Below, piece by piece: positions 50,589 through 61,002 of a stretch of 64,000 nt of DNA. The notes beneath the pieces are model-generated. The model ran no database searches and was not told the DNA's origin. It saw only the letters and a list, made by a program, of their open reading frames with translations. A program made the translations under genes and the position numbers. The stretch comes from Vairimorpha ceranae (taxonomy: Eukaryota; Microsporidia; Nosematidae): positions 62,001-126,000 of the forward strand of contig NW_020169297.1 in assembly GCF_000988165.1 (NCBI RefSeq). The letters run 5' to 3'. Each line of letters opens with the position of its first letter. The stretch's first letter is position 1.

Positions 50589-51023
50589 TCACATACAATT
50601 TTCAGACTCATTGCTTTTTGGAGAAATTCTACACACGGGACAGCTTAATTTGTTAATTAACCATGAATCAATGCAAATCACATGATAAAAATGTTTACAT
50701 CCCAAAATTCTAATATCATTGGTTTCTTCAAAAAAATCTAAACAAATAGAACACGCTTCTGTATTATTGATTTTTTTATATTTCTTTACTGTTGTTTTAC
50801 TTAATATTGTTTCTGTATTTATAAGACTTTTTTTTAATTTTGAAATGAAAAAGATCCATAAAACTATCGACAAACAGGCAAAAGATAAATATAAAAAATA
50901 AAGCAAAATTGGTATAGAATAGTAAAATACAAAAGCATTAATGTCAATTACTTCATCATAAGTGTTAAATCTTGGTACTAAAACAGTTTTGGTAGTATAT
51001 AATGTTCTGGTAATAGGAAACAT
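50589..51023 (-). CDS. membrane-anchored RING-H2 protein (likely ubiquitin ligase)
   Basis: 144 residues. One transmembrane helix (residues about 31-60, VFYYSIPILLYFLYLSFACL) is followed by a basic linker and a C-terminal RING-H2 finger: ACSICLDF, ILGCKHFYHVICIDSW and KLSCPVCR supply the C3H2C3 ligands, and CxHxxH (GCKHFYHVIC) is complete. The Trp before the third pair (IDSWL) matches E2-binding RING-H2 proteins. It is probably an ER/Golgi membrane E3 in quality control. No signal peptide is needed. Confidence 0.85.
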   Translation of the reverse strand: MFPITRTLYTTKTVLVPRFNTYDEVIDINAFVFYYSIPILLYFLYLSFACLSIVLWIFFISKLKKSLINTETILSKTTVKKYKKINNTEACSICLDFFEETNDIRILGCKHFYHVICIDSWLINKLSCPVCRISPKSNESENCM

Positions 51024-51460
51024 TGTTATTTAATTAAAAACATTAACAAATTTATCTTAAGTTGTTTCATATTATTGTTGTTGCAGCTGTCATAATAACT
51101 ATGAAACAAAAATTATGCATTTTTACTTAAATATTTACTTATAAAAAGTTAATAAATTTTGTTGTTGTAAAAAAAACCGACTTTAAACATGTATACTTTA
51201 CAATTTTAAATTAAAATTTTTATAAAAATTGTTCATAAATTTTATCTATCTCCACGTATAGGAATCTTTTAAAAAGAATAATATAATTTTTTAAATATTA
51301 GTTTAAAATAATACATATTTTTCAAAAAAATGAATTTAATGTTTAAGAAAATAACTTTTAATCATATATTTTTTATTACTAAATGAATTTTTTACTTATA
51401 AATGTATTTTAAATAACAATTGGTTGTTTAATTTTTATAACTAAAATAAAAGGGGTCAAG
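51024..51460. other. intergenic, divergent promoters
   Basis: 437-nt AT-rich spacer between the RING gene (minus) and the DHHC gene (plus). The DHHC gene is preceded by GGGG (51452-51455) rather than CCC. Confidence 0.45.
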
Positions 51461-52237
51461 ATGTCACTACAAAAAAATTACAGAAACATTTGGATTTATT
51501 TATTACATCTTTTGATATACTCACTAGATATACAATATATCATATTAAGCAAATCGTCGCTACTACAACATAATTTTATGCTTTTTATTATGATTATTAA
51601 TTTATTGGCTTTAATTAAGTTATGTTTTGTAAATCCAGGTTACGTGTTCAAAAAATTTAAAAATTTAAATCAAGAAAGTGTTGTAAAATTTACCAAAAAT
51701 ACAGAAAGAAAAATTTATTTTAACGATAATCGGTGGCTTTTATTGATAAAAATACAGGACCAAGAAAAAATTTATAAATACTGTGAAGAATGTAATATTT
51801 TTAAAGTAGAAAAAATAAGTCACTGCAGAGAATGTAATTGTTGTGTTCATGAAATGGACCATCACTGTTTCTGGTTAAGAAGGTGCGTTGCAAGAAATAC
51901 TATTAAGTATTTTTATTTCTATATATTCTCTATAACATTTTTTTTACACTATTTAATGCTTACTTTTAAAACTGTTATAGTTCTTATTGATACATCAAAA
52001 AGTATTATATTTAAATTAATATTTTGTTTATCGGGAATATGTTTTATTTTCACTTTGTTTATTTATATGCTTTTATGTATTTATTCTATATATTACATTT
52101 ATTTAGCATTAACGAATATTTCATCAAGAGAATTTATAAAAAATATAATAAGATATAGAAAAATAGATATTAAACAATGTATATTAAGAATATTCCAAAA
52201 CCAGAAACAAATTATATGTGAACCAGTACAAATTTAG
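51461..52237 (+). CDS. DHHC palmitoyltransferase
   Basis: 258 residues, four transmembrane helices (two before and two after the cytosolic domain). The Cys-rich domain contains KYCEECNIFKVEKISHCREC, then CVHEMDHHCFWLRRCVARN, giving the DHHC catalytic tetrapeptide (Asp-His-His-Cys) intact. Such enzymes S-acylate proteins at Golgi, vacuole or plasma membrane. The usual NCVGxxNYxxF block is altered (RRCVARNTIKYF), and the C-terminal tail is short. I do not assign a specific yeast orthologue. Confidence 0.92.
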   Translation: MSLQKNYRNIWIYLLHLLIYSLDIQYIILSKSSLLQHNFMLFIMIINLLALIKLCFVNPGYVFKKFKNLNQESVVKFTKNTERKIYFNDNRWLLLIKIQDQEKIYKYCEECNIFKVEKISHCRECNCCVHEMDHHCFWLRRCVARNTIKYFYFYIFSITFFLHYLMLTFKTVIVLIDTSKSIIFKLIFCLSGICFIFTLFIYMLLCIYSIYYIYLALTNISSREFIKNIIRYRKIDIKQCILRIFQNQKQIICEPVQI

Positions 52238-52267
52238 AAAAATCAAAGATTTAAAAAAACAAAAAAT

Positions 52268-52423
52268 CTACTTTTTATTTAAAAATATTTTTTTTATATC
52301 TTCACTAAATAGATTTATAGTTTTGTATTGTTTCACTATAATCTTTATATTATTTTTCATCCTGTCTAACTCATTTTCAATTTCAAGTATTCCTTTATCA
52401 ATCGCAGATAATAATTCACCCAT
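52268..52423 (-). CDS. possible 51-residue helical protein (Dad1-like?), too short for standard gene calls
   Basis: The minus strand from 52423 to 52268 has an ATG, 51 codons and a stop, coding for MGELLSAIDKGILEIENELD followed by a helix-forming Lys/Ile-rich half. The heptad-like Leu/Ile pattern and the ELLxxIxxxI start resemble the DASH/Dam1 kinetochore subunit Dad1 (RELLxxInxxLxxVxxNI). Its ATG is 8 nt from that of the SPX/EXS gene in the opposite direction, and the CCC of that gene is this gene's ATGGGT. A plus-strand frame also spans this spacer, so chance openness is possible. Called on weak evidence. Confidence 0.35.
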   Translation of the reverse strand: MGELLSAIDKGILEIENELDRMKNNIKIIVKQYKTINLFSEDIKKIFLNKK

Positions 52424-52431
52424 ATTTAGAG

Positions 52432-54345
52432 ATGAAATTTTCAACATTACTTAAATCTAACAAATTACAAGGCTGGGAGGATTTCTATATACAATATAAC
52501 AATTTAATAAAATATTTAAAAAATGATACAAACAGATTTAAAAGCTTGTTATTAAGTGAATTTACTAAAATAACAGAGTTTTTTAATGGAATTGAAGATC
52601 AAACAGATGAACAAAGAAATTTACTATTTAAAATTGTACGTGAAAATTTTACAGAAAATCAGACAAAAAATAGAAATAATAAAAAAAAATACGAAATTAT
52701 TGAAAAAATTAATACATCTAGTGAAAAAAAGGAGAAATTAATTAATGATGAATTGTACTCAAACAAAATTAATAAATCAAAAAGTTTAGTAGAAAGAGAA
52801 AACGATTTAAGTTTTGGTGGTGAAGAGAGCGATTTCGAAAACATAAAAATTGTTGAAGATATTAAATCTCCTGAAAAAAAGGATAATAAAAAAAGGAGAA
52901 TGCTGAACTTTGACACCTTCAAAATTAATGGACCATTTGAAAAGAGAAAAAAAGAGAAGGCTTTTCATGAGTTATTACAGGCCATTAATTCGGTAAAAAG
53001 TTATAGAGATATAAATTATATGGGATTATCTATCATTATTAGAAAATATATTAACAAAATTGGCAGTGACGAATTTAGTAGTGATTTTTTAAAAAAATTA
53101 CATCAATCACATTTTCGTAAATCAAAAAAAATAGATAAAATGCAAAAAGAAGTTAGATCTGTTTACAAAAAGGTATTTGTTCTTAATGATAAATTTAAAG
53201 CACAAATTATTTTTAAAAAAATAGGCAAAAAGTTGAGACCTGACCCCTTTTTAACTTTTCTTATCGGTGTTTTTTTAACTGCATTGGTAGTTATTATTTA
53301 TTGTGCGGATTTAGACCAAAATCCTTTTGTAAAAAGAATTGCATACAATGTTGGACTGATTCAATTTGGCGCTTTTCTATTTGGAGTATGCGATTTATTA
53401 TTTATAAAATATGATATAAATCACAATCTTATTTTTAATTTTGATGTAATTTCAAATTTATCACCTATAGATTTTCTTTTGAATATTACTTTAACTTTAA
53501 ATTTGACTTTTCTTTCTTGTTTAATTTTTATTAAAAAATATCCTGATATTCTAGCTTACGGACTTGTTTGCGTTCCTATTTGTATTATTGCATTGCCTTT
53601 TAACATTCTCTGGTACAAATCTAGGTTATATTTTATATCTGTTTTTATTGGAACGTTAGTATCAGGATTTAGGAAAGTTTATTTTAAAAATTTTTTTTTT
53701 GCGGATGTTTTCCAAAGCTTTACTTCGTCGTTTAAAATGCTTTCAATAGACTTAGGAATTAAAAAAACATGCTTAAGTTTTATGTTCTTTAATAATCTAT
53801 GGCCAACAGTTAGAATCATCCAATGTTTAAATAGATACAAGGAAACTAAATCATCCTTTCCCCATTTAATAAACATGTCAAAATATCTTCTAACCTTTAT
53901 ATCTGGAACATTACAAGCAGTATCCTATTTTTACAAAGATTATCGCATTCAAAGGTGGAAATTTTTTTTTACCTTTTGCGCATCTACGTTTTCATTGATA
54001 TGGGATTATTTTTTGGATTGGACAATATTTAGATCTAAAAAGTTATTTCCAAATTATTTTTATGTTTTAGGAGCAATTTACAATTTTGGTTCAAGATATT
54101 TGTGGATCTGTAAAGATTTTAATTTAATTGATAACGAATTCGTTTTTATTAGTTGCGAAATTGTTAGAAGATTTGTTTGGGCACTTTTTCGTGTTGAAAA
54201 TGAACACGTAAATAATTGTACAGATGAGCAATCTAAATTAGGATTGTTATTTTCTAAAGAGCTCTTTTTTATTAAGGATAGTACACCAAAAATAAAGAGA
54301 AAAACAAGTATAAAAAATTATAGTGATCCCGATGAATCTTTATAG
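52432..54345 (+). CDS. SYG1: SPX-EXS phosphate exporter (Syg1/XPR1 type)
   Basis: 637 residues. The N-terminal SPX domain begins MKFSTLLKSNKLQGWEDFYI and includes the basic patch after residue 195 (IKINGPF..., KSKKIDKMQKEV), with an acidic/Lys-rich insertion in between. The central part has several transmembrane helices (residues about 270-400). The EXS domain follows (WYKSRLYFISVFIGTLVSGF, and FRVENEHVNN at the end, the conserved EXS wording). XPR1 exports phosphate and is gated by inositol pyrophosphates via SPX; fungal Syg1 is the relative. Its short C-terminus is Ser/Lys-rich. Confidence 0.9.
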   Translation: MKFSTLLKSNKLQGWEDFYIQYNNLIKYLKNDTNRFKSLLLSEFTKITEFFNGIEDQTDEQRNLLFKIVRENFTENQTKNRNNKKKYEIIEKINTSSEKKEKLINDELYSNKINKSKSLVERENDLSFGGEESDFENIKIVEDIKSPEKKDNKKRRMLNFDTFKINGPFEKRKKEKAFHELLQAINSVKSYRDINYMGLSIIIRKYINKIGSDEFSSDFLKKLHQSHFRKSKKIDKMQKEVRSVYKKVFVLNDKFKAQIIFKKIGKKLRPDPFLTFLIGVFLTALVVIIYCADLDQNPFVKRIAYNVGLIQFGAFLFGVCDLLFIKYDINHNLIFNFDVISNLSPIDFLLNITLTLNLTFLSCLIFIKKYPDILAYGLVCVPICIIALPFNILWYKSRLYFISVFIGTLVSGFRKVYFKNFFFADVFQSFTSSFKMLSIDLGIKKTCLSFMFFNNLWPTVRIIQCLNRYKETKSSFPHLINMSKYLLTFISGTLQAVSYFYKDYRIQRWKFFFTFCASTFSLIWDYFLDWTIFRSKKLFPNYFYVLGAIYNFGSRYLWICKDFNLIDNEFVFISCEIVRRFVWALFRVENEHVNNCTDEQSKLGLLFSKELFFIKDSTPKIKRKTSIKNYSDPDESL

Positions 54346-54608
54346 ATCACGCATTTAAGATATTTTCTTGTCGCTATTTATGTTTTGTAGTTTATTGTCA
54401 CTTTTAAAAAAATTGATAAATAAAATATTAAAAAATTTAAATTTTTTTCTCACTAAATTGTACTACATTCGCAATTTAAATTTTTATTGTATAAGTAAAC
54501 TTATTAAGTTTTTTTTAAAATATTAATTTAATATAAACGATTTTTTAACATTAAAAATATTTAATTACATTTTTTTTTAATTAACAAGCAAAATTACTTT
54601 ACAACAAT

Positions 54609-56999
54609 TTAATTTGATTCTCTCACTTGTTTAAAATCTTCTAATTCTTTTAGTATTATCTTTTGTTGATCATTTTCTATTAATTCCTCATCATCATCTG
54701 ATCCATCTATTTTTCTTGTATCACCCCATGAAAAGTCATCCATATGCCAAAAAGCGTATACAGGTAATACAAAGTTCCAGATAAAAATAGAGCATAAGTA
54801 AACAAATAGCCAGAAAATATAACTGATCTGAAATGTAGTTATAAAGATCAATACTGCAGGTAATAGAAAGATGGCAAACAACATAATTATAGGTATCCAA
54901 GCGGGAACATATAATATTGATGTCACAATTAAGACGCCAGTAAATAAAATAGCAGCCGGTAAAACGAGCGTACCAAACAATTCAACAACAACAACAAATC
55001 GCATTGAGCAACAAAAAACACCGCACAATTTATCAACCATGGCCAATTCAAATAAATTGTGTATGGTAGAATTAATCCATCTTCTTCTTTGACTTAGTAA
55101 AACTTTAAACTCTCCAGGTACATATGTTTCGCATTTGGCTTGTGGTACAAATATTAGCTTTCTTTTAAAAAAATTTTTTAAAAGTAAGGTGGTTAAATAT
55201 CTGTCTTCTCCCAAATGCAACAGATTCTTCTGATGAAGTGTCTTAGCTTCATAAACAGAATATGAATTTATAATAAAAGGATTAGCTAGTATAGGTAAAC
55301 AATTTTTCTCATTTTCTTCATTATCAAATATTTTTTTTGCATTGACACGATGACCTGTAACAACGCTGCCATATTCATCTGTTATAATTTTAATTCTGTA
55401 CATACAGAAACATCCTGGTAAACATGTTACTCCTCCAAAAACTGATTCGAAAGTTTTACTAAGATGGTGACTAATATAATATTCAAATACTTGTATCATG
55501 CTTACCCAGCTTTCACATTTATTTAAAATCATTGTTTCGCCACAAATGCCTATAACTTTTGGATCTGTCTCAAATACAGCTATCATTTTAGTCAAAGCAT
55601 CAGGTTTGACTATAGTGTCAGCATCTACCATCAAAATGCATTCGAAATCTACAGGATCAATGTGTGGCATTAATATTTTCATTTTGTTATATAATTCGAA
55701 ATCTAGTTCTGACAGTCTATCGTTGTAAATTAGTTTTGAAAAAAAAGACATTAGTATAACTTGACTATCTCTTTTACCTCTATTACCTGCTTTAAATGTT
55801 TCGCAAGCATTTCCGCATTTTCTTATAAATATAATTCTACATTTCATTGACTCATCTCTAGTTAGCAAATTATTTTCTCCTTGAACCTTATAATATCCTG
55901 AATACACCATTGCTCTGTTAAGTCTTTTAGTCCCAGGCATTAGAGAAACATATGATTTAGGTAAAACTTCAGAGTTATCAGTTTCAATTAAACTTAAAAT
56001 AACCTCGGGTGTGCTCTTATCATTATCAGAGCCGGTAATTTCACCATCTGCTATAACTACAATTAACTTATTGTCATAGTCATAATCCTGTTTGCAAAGA
56101 CTGTCTAAAGTTTTTTTAATTCCTTCTTTATCCTCACTATAACATGTCACTAATAATATTGATGGTGTAACACCAGGAAAATTATTTATTTTTTTTTTCA
56201 TATGCCACGAATAAATTGTAGCGAGAACGAATTTTGCAATAATTAAACTAAAAATTATAACTGTAGTGATGTATAAAATTGTATCTGCAAGATAGCACCC
56301 TTTAGTTTTAGTTGCAACTTCTCCGGTAAAAAATGTATCTTTAAAGCACTGAAATTCATCTGTAGACAAATAGTCTTGTTTAGCTTCTCCTCCGGAATAC
56401 TTTGCTTTAAATTTATCAAACGTTTTTTCTTTACATAAACTTGGGTCATACACTTTATTGTCAATTACTAAAAAGTTTTTTTTGACGATGTATGAATAAT
56501 CAAAACATATCGGTGCTATTCGTTGCAATTTATCAAGACTTTTCTTACCGTTAAGGAGTTGCTTTCCAAAGGCTCGCTTACAAGCTTCACTTTTATTTTT
56601 AAAAGTTCCAGTATAAATTAATTTTGGATTAAAGCCACGGTCTTTAGTTTTATAAATGCTTCCATTTGTAATAACAATATTTCCTATTTTTTTACTATCT
56701 ATATTTCCAAAGACATATTGATTACTACCTCTACAAACAAGGGTTGACATTCCATATGTTAAAAAAGTTAGGGCACTACAACAAAGTCCGATACACATGC
56801 ATAATGCTACCTTCTCTCGCCATGCATTTCGCACTTCATCTGTTTTCATCCCAAAACAGCTTAGAATACAATTGGGTATAAGAAATGTACACAAACAACA
56901 AACGTTTGACCACCACGTTCTCTTTTTTGCTTTTTTTACTAAAGGTCTATGGAATCTAGTTCGAGAAGGGTTTCGCAATATCTCTCCTTGTGACAACAT
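54609..56999 (-). CDS. CHS1: chitin synthase
   Basis: 796 residues, the processive GT2 enzyme making the spore-wall chitin. The active-site series is intact: MVDADTIVKPD (DAD), HLGEDRYLTTLLLKNFF (EDR), and LLSQRRRWINSTIHNLFELA with the QRRRW product-binding motif at about residue 636. There are N-terminal transmembrane helices (CMCIGLCCSALTFLTYGMS), and a lumenal insertion between residues 80-220 contains paired Cys. At the C-terminus several helices are followed by a short acidic tail. The domain order resembles fungal class IV/V-type enzymes lacking a myosin head. The ATG is preceded by CCC. A SKT5-like activator is 5.5 kb away. Confidence 0.95.
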   Translation of the reverse strand: MLSQGEILRNPSRTRFHRPLVKKAKKRTWWSNVCCLCTFLIPNCILSCFGMKTDEVRNAWREKVALCMCIGLCCSALTFLTYGMSTLVCRGSNQYVFGNIDSKKIGNIVITNGSIYKTKDRGFNPKLIYTGTFKNKSEACKRAFGKQLLNGKKSLDKLQRIAPICFDYSYIVKKNFLVIDNKVYDPSLCKEKTFDKFKAKYSGGEAKQDYLSTDEFQCFKDTFFTGEVATKTKGCYLADTILYITTVIIFSLIIAKFVLATIYSWHMKKKINNFPGVTPSILLVTCYSEDKEGIKKTLDSLCKQDYDYDNKLIVVIADGEITGSDNDKSTPEVILSLIETDNSEVLPKSYVSLMPGTKRLNRAMVYSGYYKVQGENNLLTRDESMKCRIIFIRKCGNACETFKAGNRGKRDSQVILMSFFSKLIYNDRLSELDFELYNKMKILMPHIDPVDFECILMVDADTIVKPDALTKMIAVFETDPKVIGICGETMILNKCESWVSMIQVFEYYISHHLSKTFESVFGGVTCLPGCFCMYRIKIITDEYGSVVTGHRVNAKKIFDNEENEKNCLPILANPFIINSYSVYEAKTLHQKNLLHLGEDRYLTTLLLKNFFKRKLIFVPQAKCETYVPGEFKVLLSQRRRWINSTIHNLFELAMVDKLCGVFCCSMRFVVVVELFGTLVLPAAILFTGVLIVTSILYVPAWIPIIMLFAIFLLPAVLIFITTFQISYIFWLFVYLCSIFIWNFVLPVYAFWHMDDFSWGDTRKIDGSDDDEELIENDQQKIILKELEDFKQVRESN

Positions 57000-57988
57000 A
57001 GGGATATAAGCTATGGCTTGATATAAGGTGTAAACAAATAAACAAACAAATTTTTATACAAGAAAAGATGTGCTTAAAAAATTATACTGAATTTCAATAA
57101 CACTATAATTTTTTTTTTCAAGGTTCTTTAACTTTATTTAACAGAAATTAATATATCCCAGAAAACACAAAGGTAGCTTACAAAATTGAAAGAAAAGATT
57201 TTTTCTGTTAAAATAAAGGTAATCTTTTTAATAGTATATAAATAAAAATATCGGAAGATGAGAATTATGTAGATTGAAAATAACTTTACATTCAGGTGAT
57301 TAAAATGCAAAGAAATAAAAGCCAAAATAAACTTAACCCTCAAAAGAGATCAATTAGTGGTAAAATATTTTATTAATCTTTAAATAAAAGCAATAAATGA
57401 TACACAAATAAATAATCTATATTTGTTGTTTAAAAGATTTTTTTTAGAAAGACTGATACTGTAATTTAATTTGTTGTGTTGTTAAGGTATAATTTTTTTT
57501 TCATTGATGTTACACTTAGATATTTAAATTTCTTTTTTATTAAGTAGCCTAATTATTTGTGTAACTATTCTACTTGTTTATTTCGTGTATTTTTTAATTT
57601 TTTTATAATTTCAATATATTTTGTTCTTTTTGAATCAAAACTGTTAAATATTTGTATTTCTACACTCTTCACTATAATTTTTTAGTTCATAATTTTAACT
57701 TGAACCCTATAGAGCCCTTTTATTTATTTTATATCACATTGTTTAAAAATTTGGATTTTAAAATTGTGGAGTAAAATAAAAATTTATAGATTTGTGATTC
57801 TATTTGATACTTCGAAAGTAAAAATCTAAATCAAATAAGATAAATTAATAAATTTCCAAAAATTATACAAATTTAAAAAATCTTCTTATTCTTAATGTTG
57901 AAAAAAAATTATTTTTTAATTAAACCAAAGAATTTAGATGCAAATTTTAACGAGTGAACAAAGTAAATATTTAAAAGTATTAACTAAA
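57000..57988. other. intergenic, nothing recognised
   Basis: AT-rich 1 kb upstream of the chitin synthase. The minus open frame 57134-57343 is low complexity. Nothing assigned. Confidence 0.45.
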
Positions 57989-58738
57989 TCAAAATTTATA
58001 AACTTGATTACTATTGTAGCCTAATTCTTTAAGTATACCTGTTAACACCCCTTGACTTTTATCAACAGTTTTATCTCCGGATACTGCATTCATAAAACCT
58101 GGGGGCCCGCAGACATACACAAAATCAAAATTTTTTAATTTTTCTGATTGCGTAACGTGCTCAATTATTTCTTTTGTAATATGTGTTTTAAACACATTAT
58201 TTTCGTCGCTATTGATAAAATAATTTTTGTCACTGTTGCAGATTTTTTTTTCTCGGCTGAAAACGTGCCAAACTTTAAGGTCACAGTTTATAATATCTCG
58301 ATTAATTAGAGTATCATTAAAGGTGGTATTACAACTAATGATAGTAATTTTTTCTACATTTTCTACATGTTTTAAAATTTGTAACATAGGTGTTATACCT
58401 GTTCCACCACATATCATTAATATATTATTATATTTGTTAGAATATTTCAATTTTAGCGTTGGCTTTGAAATGTAGACGATATCGTTGATAGATAATTTGC
58501 TAATATATTCAGATACACCATCGCGCAAGTAAATCTTAATTATAAAGCAAATTTCGTTTTCATTCCATTGTATTGGCGTGTATGGTCTTTTTAAATTGCG
58601 GTTTGCGTCATAAATGTAAACAAAAAATGAAATATCATCTTTTTTAAGTTCATTAGAAACTTTTAATCTTAAAAAAATAGTGTTATGAGAGACATTTTTT
58701 TTCTCCAAAATTTTTCCGCTCAATAAACCAGTTTCCAT
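57989..58738 (-). CDS. CBR1: NADH-cytochrome b5 reductase
   Basis: 249 residues, ferredoxin-reductase-like. FAD binding: LKRPYTPIQW (RxYTP). NADH binding: ILMICGGTGITPMLQILKHV and VYVCGPPGFMNAVSGDK, the canonical CGPPxM motif. It ends with GILKELGYNSNQVYKF as in cytochrome b5 reductases. It lacks the N-terminal membrane anchor of yeast Cbr1 (284) but has a short amphipathic start. It supplies electrons to cytochrome b5 for fatty-acid and sterol desaturation and, possibly, to chitin/elongase pathways. CCCC lies 3 nt before the ATG. Confidence 0.92.
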   Translation of the reverse strand: METGLLSGKILEKKNVSHNTIFLRLKVSNELKKDDISFFVYIYDANRNLKRPYTPIQWNENEICFIIKIYLRDGVSEYISKLSINDIVYISKPTLKLKYSNKYNNILMICGGTGITPMLQILKHVENVEKITIISCNTTFNDTLINRDIINCDLKVWHVFSREKKICNSDKNYFINSDENNVFKTHITKEIIEHVTQSEKLKNFDFVYVCGPPGFMNAVSGDKTVDKSQGVLTGILKELGYNSNQVYKF

Positions 58739-59778
58739 TTGGGGTAATAATGTGCTTGCAAAAAATTAGGCTTAAAACTCGTAGCATTTAATTAGCAAAA
58801 AAATAAATGCTAAAAATATATTAAAATATGAAATTCAAACTAGTTTTTGTATTTTTTTATAAAACCATAAAAATAGCTATTTTTGCAAACATTTAAAATC
58901 TTATTATAATTTTATTAATCAAAAACTTTATTATATAAAATACACTTTAGTTTAAATCTAAAATTTTAAATTGCAAATTTTGTTGTGTAATGTTCATTAA
59001 CACATTGAATTCGAAGTTTTGTCAAAAAATTCAAATAAAATTACAAATTTGATGCTTTATTTGCAATAAAAAAGGGAGATTATGACACAAACAAATTTTT
59101 TAAATAGTTCTAATATAAATCTAAGAGATTTTAATATTGATAAACTTATTGTTGGCTTTTAATGTAGTACTAAGATATTTAATTTCAAGCAACATTTTAA
59201 CTATAAAACATTAAAATCATAAGAAATTTTACAGGACTTGATATAGTTTTATTATAATTTTAAAATATATCTTGTAAGCAAGTAGAAAAACAAAGCGATC
59301 AGACAAACATTAACTTAATTCTTTATTATTTAACTCTTTGTTAAACAATAAGCTTGATTTTTAAAGTAAAATTTGTCTAATTTTAAGTATTTTTTTATTT
59401 AAATAAATTCTAGTTGCATACGTTTACTACATTTATCAAATATAAAAAAAGTAGCTTTTTATATCTTAAATATATTAAAAACTTAAAAAATAAATGTAAT
59501 ATTTAAATTAATATCTCCGAAATTTTAATTCACTTTACTTTCCTCTTTTAAAGGTAAAAAATTGCTATTAAATCCCGATAAATTAAATTAACTATTAAAG
59601 CTAAATTACATTATTATTTTAATTTAATAAAAATATTGTTTGTTTTTATTAATAAACAAAAAGTTATTAAATTATAAATAGTTATATGAAACAACTAAAT
59701 AACACATTTTTTGAAAAAAATAATCAAATACATATACTTAGAAAACCTCTTTATTAAACAACCAATTTTCGTTCAGTA
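58739..59778. other. intergenic, 1 kb, nothing recognised
   Basis: AT-rich. A 26-codon plus-strand ORF at about 59082 has a GGG upstream (59073-59075), but it is too short to claim. Confidence 0.45.
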
Positions 59779-59985
59779 CTAATCATATCCGATTAAGTAT
59801 AGCAAGAAGTATATAATGTAAATAATAATAGAAACAACAAAACTTAAAACATAAGAAAGTGTCATTGCTATAAAAAATAAAATGAGTCTAAATACAAGCA
59901 TCGCCGTTCTAATACTAAAAATATGTAAAGGCTCTCTTCTATAATATGTAATTGATCTGTTTTTTATCAATTTAGCTGTTGGCAT
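59779..59985 (-). CDS. small two-helix membrane protein
   Basis: 68 residues from the ATG at 59985 with CCCC a few bases upstream (plus GGGG 59996-59999); the open frame begins earlier without ATG. A short basic N-terminus (MPTAKLIKNRSITYYRREP) is followed by two transmembrane helices (residues about 30-47 and 49-66, VVSIIIYIIYFLLYLI). The size and topology recall small ER/Golgi proteins such as Yos1, but no motif confirms it. Confidence 0.5.
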   Translation of the reverse strand: MPTAKLIKNRSITYYRREPLHIFSIRTAMLVFRLILFFIAMTLSYVLSFVVSIIIYIIYFLLYLIGYD

Positions 59986-60104
59986 TAATATGACAGGGGT
60001 TACATTCAAAATACAAATATTTATAAGTAATTAACAAATAAAATATTTACGTTAAAATAAACGCCAATATAGTAATGATGTTATGAGGGTAAATTACAAA
60101 ACAC

Positions 60105-60743
60105 ATGATTAAACTAAAACTTTTTATTTTTATATCTTTAATACTCTGTAACCTTAATATGATATTTTTTATGGTAGCATGTGCTCTTCCAAGTTATTAT
60201 ATTAGACTACATGATTCTAATGAAATGTTGGCTAGACACGATGAAAGTGTAATAGCTTCTGACTTTTATTCTCCTATAATAATAGAACTTAAAATTATGG
60301 CAGATGGAAGTATATCGCTTATAGATAAAATAAAAAATCTAAAAATTTCTGTTGAAAAAGATAATATTGTATTAAAAAAAAATGCAGAAGATTTTGAAAC
60401 ATCTTTGAGTCTTGTGTACAATGGCGACTCAAATTTTTATATTATGAAAGATGATAAGTGTTTAGAAGCACTTTCGTCTATTTTATCACTCGAAATAACA
60501 GATCTAAGATTTAATGAATGTAAAAAAACCAAAAAACAACTTTGGGAGATTTTATATTTAGCAGATAGAAAAATAAAAAATGAAGCATATTTTTTTCCTC
60601 GCCACACAAAAAAGCATCATTACAAATCTTCACATTTAAACAATAAGAATGGATTTTTCAGAAGCACAGTTGATAATCGGCTAATTACTAAACACGGAGA
60701 TAAGATTAAGATATCAGAAAAATATGAATCAGTTGAATTTTAA
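60105..60743 (+). CDS. secreted protein, weakly ricin-B/beta-trefoil-like, unknown role
   Basis: 212 residues with an N-terminal signal peptide (MIKLKLFIFISLILCNLN... to about residue 30). The mature part (IIIELKIMADGSISLIDKIKNLK, then KCLEALSSILSLEITDLRFNECKKTKKQLWEI) has the alternation and a Cys-x(n)-Cys pattern like beta-trefoil (ricin-type lectin) repeats that are abundant in microsporidian secretomes, followed by a basic, His-rich tail. I am not certain of the fold. GGG (60087-60089) lies upstream of the ATG instead of CCC. A secreted protein of a parasite may face the host, but nothing here shows it. Confidence 0.5.
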   Translation: MIKLKLFIFISLILCNLNMIFFMVACALPSYYIRLHDSNEMLARHDESVIASDFYSPIIIELKIMADGSISLIDKIKNLKISVEKDNIVLKKNAEDFETSLSLVYNGDSNFYIMKDDKCLEALSSILSLEITDLRFNECKKTKKQLWEILYLADRKIKNEAYFFPRHTKKHHYKSSHLNNKNGFFRSTVDNRLITKHGDKIKISEKYESVEF

Positions 60744-61002
60744 ATAAATTAAATTTTACAGTTTCACTTTAACTTTTTGTATTGGACAATTTAACTAAAA
60801 TAACGATTTATAATAATTAGGGATTCTTAATTTTCTAACAAGTTAAAATGATGTAAGTTTTGAAATTTACAGCCTCAAATTTTTAAATACATTCAAAGTT
60901 CACAAAATGGCGTAATTGGTGTATTAAAAATCAATACAAATATGTTATGTATGAAAGATGATATAACTTATTTGGGACTTTGTTATTTAAAAATAATAAA
61001 AA

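Noticed and set aside
52218..52454. 78-codon plus-strand frame between the DHHC and SPX/EXS genes
   Set aside because: It begins at GTG, overlaps both neighbours and is hydrophobic low complexity; the opposite strand has a better candidate.
59082..59163. 26-codon plus-strand ORF with GGG upstream
   Set aside because: Too short and without similarity; kept only as a remark.
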